A stretch of 64,000 nucleotides of DNA, from positions 62,001 through 126,000 of the forward strand of contig NZ_SBJH01000067.1 in NCBI RefSeq assembly GCF_004368405.1. Reading direction: 5' to 3'. Position numbers and translations under genes: made by a program. Origin of the DNA: Olivibacter sp. XZL3. Its GTDB lineage: Bacteria > Bacteroidota > Bacteroidia > Sphingobacteriales > Sphingobacteriaceae. Every line of letters starts with the position of its first letter. Position 1 is the stretch's first letter. Below, piece by piece: positions 15,939 to 24,852 of the stretch. The notes under the pieces are model-generated. The model worked only from the letters and a program-made list of their open reading frames with translations. It made no database searches and had not been told where the DNA came from.

Positions 15939-16900
15939 TTACTTCTCAATTCAGGTAATACAAACTTACCGAAATCGCTGATGAATTCTTCCTGATAAAT
16001 ATTTACGTTATGAAGAATCAAATGCTCGAAACCGAGCGATAAATCTTGATTCAACCATTCAACGTGATCTTGCCAACTGCTCGACACCCTAATTTTCGCC
16101 AGCACATCATCCATCGTAATCGACGCACCAAGTGCATCAAACTCTTCCACCGTGGCGACGTCGCTCAACTGTGTCGGTTTCAACAAATTATTTTTCCATT
16201 GTTCGTAAGCATTCACCAGTGCGAGTTCGTTAGAAGCGGCATATGACAACTGAACCTTTAAAAACATGGGCTTCCCCTCTCCGCCGTTTTCTCTGAAAGC
16301 AGCTACTACTTCTTTCAGCTCTTCATAAGGCCGACTAATGGTGATCAGACCATCTGCCCAAGTGGCAGCCCAAGCGGCCGTCTCCGCGCTTACTGCCGCG
16401 CCCAGGAGGGAAACCGGTTTTTTTGGCAGCGTATTGAGCCTAGCCTTGTCGACTCGTATGCTACCTTCATGACTAACCTTCTTCCCTGCTAATAATTCAC
16501 GAATCACCGCTACACATTCCGCCAAACGCTGGTTCCGACACTTTTTAGTTGGCCAAATATCTCCCGTGATATGCTCATTGATGTTCTCACCACTTCCCAA
16601 AGCTACCCACAGTCGCTCAGGAAACATAGAAGTCAATGTCGCAATGGCTTGTGCAACAACAGCAGGATGATAACGCTGGCCCGGAGCGCAGACTAATCCA
16701 AACGGAAGTGAGGTTGCCTGCATGGCTGCACCCAGCCATGCAAAAGAATAACCGCTATGCTGCTGTATCGCACTCCATGGATGAAAATGATCGGAACAGT
16801 GAATGGCGGTAAAACCGGATTGTTCTGCTAATTTGGCCCAATACAATAAATCGCTTGGGCTGAACTGCTCATGTGATGCGTGATAGGCAATAGTTTGCAT
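15935..16900 (-). CDS. LLM-class flavin oxidoreductase, non-F420 type
   Basis: A 321-residue luciferase-like TIM-barrel flavin enzyme: IAYHASHEQFSPSDLLYWAKLAEQSGFTAIHCSDHFHPW at the N-terminus, RLWVALGSGENINEHITGD near residue 95 and WADGLITI near 185. Homologues in species without coenzyme F420 are grouped as probable non-F420 (FMN-type) LLM oxidoreductases, and a Bacteroidota host fits that. No electron-transfer partner is adjacent. Convergent with the small winged-helix gene (4-bp overlap). Substrate unknown. Confidence 0.85.
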   Translation of the reverse strand: MQTIAYHASHEQFSPSDLLYWAKLAEQSGFTAIHCSDHFHPWSAIQQHSGYSFAWLGAAMQATSLPFGLVCAPGQRYHPAVVAQAIATLTSMFPERLWVALGSGENINEHITGDIWPTKKCRNQRLAECVAVIRELLAGKKVSHEGSIRVDKARLNTLPKKPVSLLGAAVSAETAAWAATWADGLITISRPYEELKEVVAAFRENGGEGKPMFLKVQLSYAASNELALVNAYEQWKNNLLKPTQLSDVATVEEFDALGASITMDDVLAKIRVSSSWQDHVEWLNQDLSLGFEHLILHNVNIYQEEFISDFGKFVLPELRSN

Positions 16901-17007
16901 TTTTGTTTATTTTGCTAAGTGCATATTCTGTGCCTTTATTAAAAACCTGCCGGTGCTCATTATGGCATCAATTCTGCAAAACTTATAAAAGTTTAAAACA
17001 TTTATAA

Positions 17008-17014
17008 AAGGAGG
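17008..17014 (+). promoter_or_regulatory. Strong Shine-Dalgarno (AAGGAGG)
   Basis: AAGGAGG lies 5 nt before the ATG at 17020. It is unusual in this window, where most starts have only A-rich leaders, and it supports the chosen start of the following 78-residue gene. Confidence 0.7.
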
Positions 17015-17019
17015 AAAAC

Positions 17020-17256
17020 ATGAATACCAATGAAAACAGCCATAAAGAAGGCGAAACAACTAAAGCTATCGAGAATCAAACAGCGAAACTTCCGTCCAAA
17101 TTATTTCTGTGTGCTGCCCTAGCTTCTATGGGAGTATCACTAGTACTGAAATGTTTAGGCAAAAAGCACACGGCGCTGTTTGTGGGACAATGGGCTGCTC
17201 CCTTCCTAATTTTAGGAACTTATAATAAAATCGTAAAAACGGAAGGACATGACTAG
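17020..17256 (+). CDS. Small membrane protein, unknown
   Basis: A 78-residue protein with a Lys/Glu/Thr-rich N-terminal tail (NENSHKEGETTKAIENQTAKLPS) and two hydrophobic segments: LFLCAALASMGVSLVLKCLG and TALFVGQWAAPFLILGTYNKIV. It looks like a two-helix inner-membrane protein with both ends in the cytoplasm. It has the best Shine-Dalgarno of the region and a perfect hairpin terminator 24 nt behind it, so it is a single-gene transcript. Function unknown; possibly one of the small stress-induced membrane proteins. Confidence 0.7.
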   Translation: MNTNENSHKEGETTKAIENQTAKLPSKLFLCAALASMGVSLVLKCLGKKHTALFVGQWAAPFLILGTYNKIVKTEGHD

Positions 17257-17280
17257 TACCGCTAAATAACAAGCGATTAG

Positions 17281-17324
17281 CAGCGGGCTCCGATGTCTGT
17301 GTTGAACAATATCGGAGCCCGCTG
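17281..17324. terminator. Bidirectional hairpin terminator
   Basis: A perfect 14-bp stem (CAGCGGGCTCCGAT 17281-17294 and ATCGGAGCCCGCTG 17311-17324, loop 16 nt), followed by a short T-run on the plus side. It lies between the 78-residue plus gene and a candidate minus-strand microprotein. Confidence 0.8.
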
Positions 17325-17340
17325 TTTCCTATCCGATCGT

Positions 17341-17418
17341 CTAGTGCTTTTTATAAAAATAGTACACAATGCCGATAGCCAGCAAAAAGATAATTCCAAA
17401 TAAAATAGGTGCAAACAT
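17341..17418 (-). CDS. Candidate 25-residue membrane microprotein
   Basis: An ATG-to-stop frame encoding MFAPILFGIIFLLAIGIVYY and five further charged residues. It is one membrane helix followed by a short Lys/His tail, the typical layout of small hydrophobic regulators. There is no strong ribosome-binding site and the only context is the neighbouring hairpin terminator, so this remains a candidate. Confidence 0.4.
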   Translation of the reverse strand: MFAPILFGIIFLLAIGIVYYFYKKH

Positions 17419-17989
17419 AGCTTCTCAATTAGATTTTAACCAGTTATATTTATTCTTTGTATCCAGTGGCCCTCGGACAGGTTTCTTCGGTAGTCGCCGC
17501 TTATGGGCCGCGTATACCCGACTCCCTTTAAGTTGCCCTTAGCTCTTCGCCTACTCAAAAAAGCGTTTGTAGACTTGCCGAATCGATCCGTCTTAAACCT
17601 CAATTCGTACTGTTTACAGCTACACTCAAAAACGGTAAGACAATCGTATCTTTTGCTTAAGATTTTTAATATAGACACTTTTAATTCCATAACGCCACAA
17701 TCTTACTAATTTATACAACTATCGAACCTATTAAGTACTGGGTTCATAGACGGGTGGCAAACCAATGGCCTGCACTCTTTGTTACAATTAAAGCAATATT
17801 GGCAGCATTTTATAAGTGTCCTAAAAAGTGCATACCGTTGTATCTATTCGACTAGAAAGACTGATTGCCCGTTAGGCGGGAGCGGTGTAATCAAAATAAA
17901 AGTGTCGACTTTTAGCGTAAAACTTCAATAGCCGGGAAGTGGCACTGTATATGAAATCCGTTTCTTATTTAAATCCAAAAACAAAATAT
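17419..17989. other. 571-bp stretch without a convincing gene
   Basis: This leader region of the carbamoyltransferase gene holds a minus-strand 84-residue frame (17436-17690) that I judge non-coding, a CCCG/CGGG mini-hairpin near 17870-17885, and one copy (17817-17829) of a 13-bp sequence TGTCCTAAAAAGT that recurs at 27115-27127. Promoter and 5' leader of the glycan operon are expected here. No TAnnTTTG box was seen. Confidence 0.4.
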
Positions 17990-19756
17990 ATGTACACCTT
18001 AGGAATCAATGCTGCTTTCCACGATTCGGCAGCCTGCCTGATCGAGAATGGGCATTTAATTGCTGCTGCTGAAGACGAACGCTTCACGCAGATCAAGCAT
18101 GGCAAACGCCCCATACCCTTTTCGACTTATGAGTTACCTTACCATGCGATCGATTTCTGTTTAAAAAAAGCAGGTATAACCTTGCGGGATGTCGATCATA
18201 TCGCCTATTCATTCGATCCCGCACTATTGATAGCGCCGCAGGAGGAAAAAACACCTTGGGCAAAAATACCTTTTTATAGAAACACGGAGCATGACAACGA
18301 TCCCGACCCTTGGCGCAACTTGTTTCTCTCCTCCATCATCAACGCTCCTCGGCAGCTGGTTGACGGCTATCCACATCATCTGCAGAGTTCCTATTTAAAC
18401 GCGACCATTCACGACTGGAATTGGCATTTTGTGGATCATCATCTTTCCCACGCGGCTAGTGCATTTTTCCCCTCTCCATTTGAAAAAGCCGCCGTACTCG
18501 TTATGGACGGTCGCGGTGAAAAGGCCTCAAGCTCTTACTATAAGGGGAATGGTACCAACCTCGAGTTAATACAACAGGTACATTTGCCACATTCTTTGGG
18601 CTTACTGTATGAAGACATAACAACGCACCTCGGATTTCTACGCTCGTCGGATGAATATAAGGTAATGGCCTTGGCTTCCTATGGTGAGCCCCTGTTTGTT
18701 GACGAGTTTAGAGAGATTGTAAAACTGACCGGCAACGGTAAGTACGAGATAAAGGATCTTCGACTTGATGAACGATTCGGTCCTAAACGTCTCAAGAATG
18801 CTCCGTTTACGGCTCATCATTTTAATATTGCGCGTTCCTTACAATATGTTCTGGAAGAAAGCGTACTGGAACTGGTAAATTGGTTTTACGATACCACAAA
18901 AGAAGAGAACCTTTGCTTGGCAGGAGGCATATTCCTCAACTGCGTGCTAAACGCCCGTATAAGGGATAAAAGTCCTTTTAAAAACATATGGATTCAGCCA
19001 GCTGCAGGAGATTCAGGGACGGCATTAGGCGCCGCTATGATAAAAGATCGGGAGGAAAGAGGAGATGAACGGAAAACATATATCATGCACGATGTGTATC
19101 TGGGGCCCGCCTATTCGGATGATGATATCCGGAAGGTACTTGAACGAAACAAGGTTCCTTATACCCAAATGCTCGACGTGGCCGAAGAGACGGCGACCTT
19201 GCTTGCACAGGATAAGATCATTGGCTGGTTTCAGGGAGCAATGGAATATGGACCAAGAGCGCTCGGAAGCCGTTCGATTTTAGCGTCTCCCTTACATGCC
19301 GAGATGCAGGCTAAGCTGAACGAAGTAAAGGATCGCGAAGACTTCCGGCCCGTAGCGCCTGTTGTTACAGAAGAGGACGCCAAAGACTGGTTTGTAGGCG
19401 CAAAACAGTCGCCCTTTATGCTGTTCATTTATGACGTTATGCCAGATAAGGCAGACCAGATTCCAGCGGTAAAACATACCGATGGAACGGCGCGTATCCA
19501 AACGGTGAACAAAGAGCAACATCCCCTCTACTATGACCTCATTAAGGCTTTTGAACGGAAAACCGGCGTACCCGTATTGGTTAACACTTCCTTTAATACT
19601 TTAGGGAAGCCGATCGTGTGCACACCGCGCGACGCCATCGAATGCTTCTGGTCGTCTCCTTTTGATGCCTTAATCATCGGCTCCTTTCTAATTCAAAAGG
19701 ACTATGTCAATATGCAAGAGAAAATGACACTTGATGAGAATTCGATAAACTTTTAA
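17990..19756 (+). CDS. Carbamoyltransferase (NodU/CmcH family)
   Basis: A 588-residue cytoplasmic carbamoyltransferase. The N-terminal Kae1-like domain has YTLGINAAFHDSAACLIENG at the start, HHLSHAASAFFPSPF at about residue 150 (metal-binding histidines) and VLVMDGRGE shortly after. The C-terminal domain has FQGAMEYGPRALGSRSILASP near 415 and NTSFNTLGKPIVCTP near 535. Enzymes of this family use carbamoyl phosphate and ATP to place a carbamoyl group on a sugar hydroxyl (NodU on Nod factor, WapO-like enzymes on LPS core heptose). It leads a three-gene plus-strand unit with two glycosyltransferases and faces heptose genes, so a carbamoylated heptose is the natural guess. The ATG at 17990 fits family N-termini; in-frame alternatives are the ATG at 17951 and a GTG at 17939. 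Confidence 0.9.
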   Translation: MYTLGINAAFHDSAACLIENGHLIAAAEDERFTQIKHGKRPIPFSTYELPYHAIDFCLKKAGITLRDVDHIAYSFDPALLIAPQEEKTPWAKIPFYRNTEHDNDPDPWRNLFLSSIINAPRQLVDGYPHHLQSSYLNATIHDWNWHFVDHHLSHAASAFFPSPFEKAAVLVMDGRGEKASSSYYKGNGTNLELIQQVHLPHSLGLLYEDITTHLGFLRSSDEYKVMALASYGEPLFVDEFREIVKLTGNGKYEIKDLRLDERFGPKRLKNAPFTAHHFNIARSLQYVLEESVLELVNWFYDTTKEENLCLAGGIFLNCVLNARIRDKSPFKNIWIQPAAGDSGTALGAAMIKDREERGDERKTYIMHDVYLGPAYSDDDIRKVLERNKVPYTQMLDVAEETATLLAQDKIIGWFQGAMEYGPRALGSRSILASPLHAEMQAKLNEVKDREDFRPVAPVVTEEDAKDWFVGAKQSPFMLFIYDVMPDKADQIPAVKHTDGTARIQTVNKEQHPLYYDLIKAFERKTGVPVLVNTSFNTLGKPIVCTPRDAIECFWSSPFDALIIGSFLIQKDYVNMQEKMTLDENSINF

Positions 19757-19765
19757 TGGATAGAT

Positions 19766-20749
19766 ATGACGAAGTTTAAGTTGTCGGTGGTCATTCCGAC
19801 CTATAAAAGACCCGCCTTATTAGCGAGATGCCTGGAGGCGCTGTCAAGACAAACGCTTGATCGGCACTTGTTTCACATCCTTGTGGTTGGCGACGGATAT
19901 GACAAAGAAACCGAAGACCTCATTGCAACGTTACATCCGGTTTTCGGAGATAGACTGACCTACCTATACACGGCCTGCAAAATGGGCCCCGCGGCTGCGC
20001 GGAATAAAGGATGGTTACATGCCGATAGTACCCTCATTGCATTCACTGATGACGACTGCATCCCCGATCAGCTTTGGCTGCAAGAGATTGTCGATGCCTA
20101 CCAGGACGAGGAGGAAATCGTCTACACCGGGTCGGTCGTTGTACCAACGCCAGAAAACCCAACAGATTTCGAAAAAAACACCGCCCAACTGGAGGTAGCT
20201 GAGTTCATCACAGCAAATTGTATTTGCACTAAAAAGGCGTTACACCGTGTTGGCGGTTTTGACGAACGCTTTAAAATGGCGTGGCGGGAAGATAGCGACC
20301 TACACTTCAAATTCCTCCGCGCACAAATACCGATCGTTAAACTGAAAAAGGCCGTTGTTATTCATCCGGCTAGAAAAGCGAAATGGGGTGTCAGCATCAA
20401 AGACCAGAAAAAAGGCGTGTACAATGCGCTACTGGCCAAGAAATTTCCGACGTTGTATCAAACAAAGATTAATCATCCAGTTAACGCCCTGTACTACAGC
20501 CTTTTGTTTCTTCTAATATCAATGATTATCCTTTGGTCGGCGAATTTGAAATGGGCCTTTTTCGCCAGCCTGGCCATTTGGTTGTTTCTTACACTAAAGT
20601 TTGTTTTTATGCGTTTAAGTGGAACTAGCAAATCTTTTGCTCATGTTACAGAAATGGTTTTTACTTCTATTTTAATACCTTATTTATCCATATTTTGGCA
20701 GATTTATGGCGCAGTTAAATATCGCACGGTTTATAATATAAAGTTCTGA
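19766..20749 (+). CDS. Glycosyltransferase family 2
   Basis: A 327-residue GT2 enzyme. VVIPTYKRPALLARCLEAL at the start, AFTDDDCIPD near residue 92 (DxD-type metal-binding motif) and a later EDSDLHFKF (acidic catalytic stretch near 175). Two or three hydrophobic segments at the C-terminus (ALYYSLLFLLISMIILW, then LAIWLFLTLKFVF) anchor it in the inner membrane. It probably transfers a sugar from a nucleotide donor at the cytoplasmic face. It starts 9 bp after the carbamoyltransferase and ends 2 bp before the GT9 gene, so the three are one operon. Acceptor and donor unknown. Confidence 0.9.
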   Translation: MTKFKLSVVIPTYKRPALLARCLEALSRQTLDRHLFHILVVGDGYDKETEDLIATLHPVFGDRLTYLYTACKMGPAAARNKGWLHADSTLIAFTDDDCIPDQLWLQEIVDAYQDEEEIVYTGSVVVPTPENPTDFEKNTAQLEVAEFITANCICTKKALHRVGGFDERFKMAWREDSDLHFKFLRAQIPIVKLKKAVVIHPARKAKWGVSIKDQKKGVYNALLAKKFPTLYQTKINHPVNALYYSLLFLLISMIILWSANLKWAFFASLAIWLFLTLKFVFMRLSGTSKSFAHVTEMVFTSILIPYLSIFWQIYGAVKYRTVYNIKF

Positions 20750-20751
20750 AA

Positions 20752-21714
20752 ATGGAATCAATAGCAATATTCAGAGCCTTGCAATTAGGCGACTTTCTAT
20801 GCGCCATACCAGCCATTCGTTCGCTCCGAGAGGCCTATCCCGATGCGCATATTGCCTGGATCGGATTGCCCGGCACCGAGCATCTACAACGTCGTTTCAA
20901 CAACTATATCGACGAATTCATTCCCTTTTCGGGTTATCCGGGGCTGCCAGAGCAGGCTGTTAAACCGCAACGAGTCCTTACCTTTTTGCAGCAAATGCAA
21001 GAGCGGGCCTTCGATCTAGTGCTTCAAATGCAGGGGAACGGCACCTACGTAAATCCACTCGTCGCCTTATTTGGTGCAAAAAAGGTGGCCGGATTTTATA
21101 AAGCATCCTACTTTAGGCCAAATGAAGATTATTTTATCCCCTATCCGGAAGATTTACATGAAATTGAAAGGCATTTATCATTAATCGGACACCTAGGGAT
21201 TCCCATAAAAAGTAATGAGCTTGAGTTTCCTATCGGAAAGACAGACAGCGATATTTTAAACAAATTTGAGTTAACGCCTGATCGTTTTATCTGCATACAT
21301 CCTGGAGCGCGCGGCATAACGCGCAGGTGGCATCCAAAATATTTCGCGCAGCTGGGCAATCAATGTTTTGAAAAGGGTATTCAAGTTGCCATAACCGGTA
21401 CAAAAGAGGAAAAGTCCATAGCTAACGAACTGGCGGCACATATGGATCGTCCCCCTCTGATATTGATGGGACAGACCGATTTAGACGACATTGCACTCTT
21501 GCTTCGGCATGCTAAAGGCTTAGTATCCAACTGTACGGGCGTAGCGCATATAGCATATGCGCTGCGAATACCCGCCGTTGTCATCAGCATGGACGGCGAG
21601 CCGCACAGATGGGGGCCTTTACATCCTAGAAAGCAATATATCATCGATTGCCAAAAGAAGCCGAACTTCGAAGAAGTTCTTCAAAGCTTCAATGATCTAA
21701 TCAATTCGCCATAG
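20752..21714 (+). CDS. Glycosyltransferase family 9 (heptosyltransferase-like)
   Basis: A 320-residue GT9 protein with the two Rossmann-like domains of bacterial heptosyltransferases. The start IFRALQLGDFLCAIPAIRSLREAYP carries the GD catalytic motif, CIHPGARGITRRWHPKYFAQL lies near residue 180 (donor-binding domain), and SNCTGVAHIAYALRIP is near 260. GT9 enzymes use ADP-heptose to glycosylate LPS cores and other acceptors, which fits the heptose-synthesis genes on the opposite strand. Its 3' end overlaps the convergent second GT9 gene by 18 bp. Cytoplasmic; acceptor unknown. Confidence 0.9.
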   Translation: MESIAIFRALQLGDFLCAIPAIRSLREAYPDAHIAWIGLPGTEHLQRRFNNYIDEFIPFSGYPGLPEQAVKPQRVLTFLQQMQERAFDLVLQMQGNGTYVNPLVALFGAKKVAGFYKASYFRPNEDYFIPYPEDLHEIERHLSLIGHLGIPIKSNELEFPIGKTDSDILNKFELTPDRFICIHPGARGITRRWHPKYFAQLGNQCFEKGIQVAITGTKEEKSIANELAAHMDRPPLILMGQTDLDDIALLLRHAKGLVSNCTGVAHIAYALRIPAVVISMDGEPHRWGPLHPRKQYIIDCQKKPNFEEVLQSFNDLINSP

Positions 21715-22773
21715 CGACAAGGCGCGTTTGACGATGTCGCTAACCGCCGGCAGTGGTAAATAATCGGCATAGTACTTTCGATCCACGTAACGGATAATTT
21801 CGTTTTTACTTTTGACTCGCTCATCAATGCTGTATTCCATTATATGCGCCGTAGCCATCCACGGATGGTGCTGTGGATTGGTTTGTGCATAGAGCACGAC
21901 CTGAGGAGTATCGACCGCAGCTGCCAAATGAATAGTAGCGGTATTGACCGATATGACTAATTTTGACATTTTCAAAAGTGCTGCAAACTCCTCAAGGGAG
22001 AAAAGTCCACCAGTCGAATAAGCGTCCCTTCCTAACTGACGACTCAGGCGCTCTGTCAACGGCCTTTCTCCTTCGGAACCGGTAAAGACTATCGGCGCGT
22101 CCAGTACGGCTCTCCATTCCGCTGCAAGTTGAATCCATAGCTCTTCCGGAAATTTTCGCTTCTCTTCGCTCACGCCTGGATGAAAAACGGCAAATGGCCT
22201 TGTGCCATCCATCCCTAACTGATGAAGCTTGGATTTTACCCGAGAGAACGCCTCCTTTTCGATCGCTATAGCTATTTTCCTGTTTACCGTTACCGCGCCT
22301 ACACGTTCAACTAGATCCAAGTCTCGCTCTACCTGATGCTTAATCACTTCATAAGGCTCCTTTTCAGGAACCCAATAATTTATCAGCTCATAGGGATTTT
22401 CGCGGCAATATGCTAAACGCCTCGGAATACCGGCCATCCAGGCTATGATGGCGGCAGGCAGGGCACTCTGACTATAAACCGTAAAGATCACACAGGCGTC
22501 GAAAGAAGCCAAACGCAAGCGCGACACTAAACCGTTCACTCCTTCGATATTGCTGCTTTGTTTCAAGCCCACCCACGGTAAATCGATCGCTATCATTTCA
22601 TCTACCATCGGTAATAACGAGGCCGCTTTCGACCCTTCGCTAGACGTCAACAGTGTAATGCGACAGCCAAAGCTTTCCTTTAGTGCCCTGAAAGCGGGCG
22701 ACGACATCAGTACGTCCCCCAGATTATCGGCCCTTACAACTAAAATATTTTTACAGCCCTGCCATGTGTTCAT
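21697..22773 (-). CDS. Glycosyltransferase family 9 (second heptosyltransferase-like)
   Basis: A 358-residue GT9 protein. LVVRADNLGDVLMSSPAFRALKE (GD motif) is at the start, FAVFHPGVSEEKRKFPEELWIQL is near residue 185, and ISVNTATIHLAAAVDTPQVVLY is near 290. It is longer than the plus-strand GT9 and not nearly identical to it, so this is not a recent duplication. It is the last gene of the minus-strand unit after HldE (1-bp overlap). Two different heptosyltransferases in one cassette imply at least two heptose additions, or a heptose plus a modified heptose. Acceptor unknown. Confidence 0.9.
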   Translation of the reverse strand: MNTWQGCKNILVVRADNLGDVLMSSPAFRALKESFGCRITLLTSSEGSKAASLLPMVDEMIAIDLPWVGLKQSSNIEGVNGLVSRLRLASFDACVIFTVYSQSALPAAIIAWMAGIPRRLAYCRENPYELINYWVPEKEPYEVIKHQVERDLDLVERVGAVTVNRKIAIAIEKEAFSRVKSKLHQLGMDGTRPFAVFHPGVSEEKRKFPEELWIQLAAEWRAVLDAPIVFTGSEGERPLTERLSRQLGRDAYSTGGLFSLEEFAALLKMSKLVISVNTATIHLAAAVDTPQVVLYAQTNPQHHPWMATAHIMEYSIDERVKSKNEIIRYVDRKYYADYLPLPAVSDIVKRALSLWRID

Positions 22774-24269
22774 TAAGCTTTCAATTTGGTTAATTGGTTC
22801 GGCGCGGAATTTCCTTGAATGCGTCTAATAATGTTGGTAGTCGACTTTCCATGTGTAAAAGGCAACAATACCAACTCTGCGCCAACTTCATTTATCGCTT
22901 TTAATTCAGGCAGCTGCTTATGTTTATAATCTTCTCCCTTTACTACCACGTCGGGTTTTAAAGCGCGTATCAAATTTGCGGGGTTATCTCCGTCCTCTTC
23001 ATTGCCAAAGCTAATAATATAGTCGACCGATGAAAATGCCGCCAGTACATGCATGCGGTCTGCCAGCACATTGATAGGTCTCCCTTTGCCTTTAAACCGT
23101 CCAACACTTTCGTCCGAGTTTACTCCTACCACCAATACATCGCCCAGCTTCTTGGCTTGCTGCAAATAATGCGTATGGCCACAATGCATGATGTCAAAAC
23201 AGCCATTGGTAAAAACGATCCGTTTGTTTTTAGCCTTAAGCTGTTCGATGAGGCAAGCCAAAAGCGGCTCAGAATCTAGCACTTTCGTTTTATTGACGAT
23301 TTTATCAATCAGATCAACTCTTGTACAAACGGCAGTGCCCGACTTTTCCACTACGCACCGAGAGGCAATCTCGGCAATTTGCGCAGCGTCTGCCTGCTCG
23401 GCATTGGATATAAGTGCCAACGTTGCCGCTCCTAGGTAGGTATCTCCCGCGCCACAAACGTCAGCTTGCGCAACGGACGCTATAGGAAAGTGTAATGGCT
23501 TCTTGGCTTCTTCCATCCAAACGGCACCGTCAGCATCCAGTGTAAGTGCGATACATTTTGCCTTTGTCTCTTCCAGAAGTCGCTTAGAAGCTTGCGTTAC
23601 CTGTGCAATCCGGTCGCTACCAGGGGATAAACCCAACAAACTGATCGCCTGCTTATAATTAGGCTTTACTAAATCGGGTTGCAACGCTTTAAACGACGAT
23701 AAACGCTTAGAATCAATCGCCACGAATTTGGGAAAACGCTCTTGTAATTGAACCAGTGAAGCGATCACGCGTTCACTGATAACACCTTTCTCGTAATCAG
23801 CTATTATGACAGCGTCACATCCTTGATAAGCTTCTTCTAAAAGATCAATCAAAAGCGACTCCGAGGATTCGTTCAGCGAGCAGTGATCGCCTTCATCGAA
23901 CCGCAGTAGCGTATGCTGATCGGCAACTATTCGAGTCTTTACCTCTGTTAGTCGCTCATCATCATGCACTAAATACTGTGCCTGAATTTTGTGTTCATTT
24001 AACAAGGGTTTTACGCGCGACTCAAAAAGATCTTCCCCAACAACACTGCAGAGAAAAACGGAAGCACCCAACGACTGCAAATTTGCAGCCACATTACCAG
24101 CGCCTCCCAAACGTTCTACCTTCTCCTGCACGTCAACAACGGGCACAGGTGCTTCGGGTGATATGCGGCTCGTGCCGCCATATACAAAAACATCTAATAT
24201 GAAATCACCGACGACAAGGACTTTTTTATCCTCAAATTGATGTATTAATTCTAGCAGCTTTTGGCTCAT
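22773..24269 (-). CDS. hldE: Bifunctional heptose-7-phosphate kinase / heptose-1-phosphate adenylyltransferase
   Basis: A 498-residue protein with the full HldE architecture. The PfkB-type kinase domain covers residues about 1-320 (KKVLVVGDFILDVFVYGG, LGGAGNVAANL, DVCGAGDTYLGAATLAL). A cytidylyltransferase-like domain covers about 350-490 (IVFTNGCFDIMHCGHTHYLQQA, VGVNSDESVGRFKGKGRP). It makes D-glycero-beta-D-manno-heptose 1,7-bisphosphate and, after GmhB acts, ADP-D-glycero-D-manno-heptose. The HxGH nucleotide-transferase motif is visible as HCGHT. It overlaps the gmhB gene by 38 bp and the downstream GT9 by 1 bp, so all three are translated from one mRNA. Confident assignment. Confidence 0.95.
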   Translation of the reverse strand: MSQKLLELIHQFEDKKVLVVGDFILDVFVYGGTSRISPEAPVPVVDVQEKVERLGGAGNVAANLQSLGASVFLCSVVGEDLFESRVKPLLNEHKIQAQYLVHDDERLTEVKTRIVADQHTLLRFDEGDHCSLNESSESLLIDLLEEAYQGCDAVIIADYEKGVISERVIASLVQLQERFPKFVAIDSKRLSSFKALQPDLVKPNYKQAISLLGLSPGSDRIAQVTQASKRLLEETKAKCIALTLDADGAVWMEEAKKPLHFPIASVAQADVCGAGDTYLGAATLALISNAEQADAAQIAEIASRCVVEKSGTAVCTRVDLIDKIVNKTKVLDSEPLLACLIEQLKAKNKRIVFTNGCFDIMHCGHTHYLQQAKKLGDVLVVGVNSDESVGRFKGKGRPINVLADRMHVLAAFSSVDYIISFGNEEDGDNPANLIRALKPDVVVKGEDYKHKQLPELKAINEVGAELVLLPFTHGKSTTNIIRRIQGNSAPNQLTKLKA

Positions 24270-24852
24270 AATCTGACATTTTTGAATAGGCCACTACTTT
24301 ATTAGCAGCTTCGAGAAAATCGGATGCGACAAAAAACGGCCTTCTGTAAAGACCATCATCTATCCATTCCGTTTCATTCCCATTATTGATTAATATAGAT
24401 TTGCATCCGGCCCGGTTCCCTGCCTCCACATCGTTTAAAATGTCGCCAAACATCCAAGACCGGCTTAATGAGATGTGGTGATCGTCTGCAGCCTGCTCTA
24501 ACAGGCCGGGCAATGGCTTTCTGCACGTACATGAATACGAAAAACGCGGAACAACACCCTCCGGATGATGTGGACAGAAATAGAACCCTTCGAAGAGAGG
24601 CAGCCCTTCTTTGGCAAAAAGTTGTGCCAGCGCTGCTTTTACTTCAAAAATCGCGTCTTCCGTAAAAAGACCTTTTGCAATGCCCGACTGATTGGTTACG
24701 ATAATAAATCTAAAGTCCTGTTCGGCTAGCAGATGAAGACCTTCGACTACGCCTTTTTCGAGTGTAATTTTACTTGTGTCAACATTATAAGGGATATCGG
24801 GAATTAAAGTTCCGTCCTTATCTAGAAAAATAGCCTTTTTGCTAGCTTGCAT
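24232..24852 (-). CDS. gmhB: D-glycero-D-manno-heptose 1,7-bisphosphate phosphatase (HAD-IIIA)
   Basis: A 206-residue HAD-IIIA phosphatase. [19 protein letters not shown] carries the catalytic DxDGT-type motif, [15 protein letters not shown] is motif [28 protein letters not shown] holds the His/Cys zinc-binding loop of GmhB (Cys-x-His ... Cys-x-Cys), and [23 protein letters not shown] is motif III/IV. GmhB removes the C7 phosphate from heptose bisphosphate. It overlaps hldE by 38 bp and the upstream GT4-GmhA gene by 11 bp, a strong sign of a tightly coupled unit. Confidence 0.92.
   Translation of the reverse strand: MQASKKAIFLDKDGTLIPDIPYNVDTSKITLEKGVVEGLHLLAEQDFRFIIVTNQSGIAKGLFTEDAIFEVKAALAQLFAKEGLPLFEGFYFCPHHPEGVVPRFSYSCTCRKPLPGLLEQAADDHHISLSRSWMFGDILNDVEAGNRAGCKSILINNGNETEWIDDGLYRRPFFVASDFLEAANKVVAYSKMSDYEPKAARINTSI

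Noticed and set aside
17436-17690. Minus-strand frame of 84 codons before the glycan cassette
   Set aside because: Very basic, no ribosome-binding site, no recognisable pattern, and in a region that must hold the promoter of the carbamoyltransferase gene. Kept only as a remark.
21697-24852. Complete LPS-heptose locus
   Set aside because: No HldD-like epimerase and no core/Kdo genes are nearby, so I do not call this an LPS core locus.
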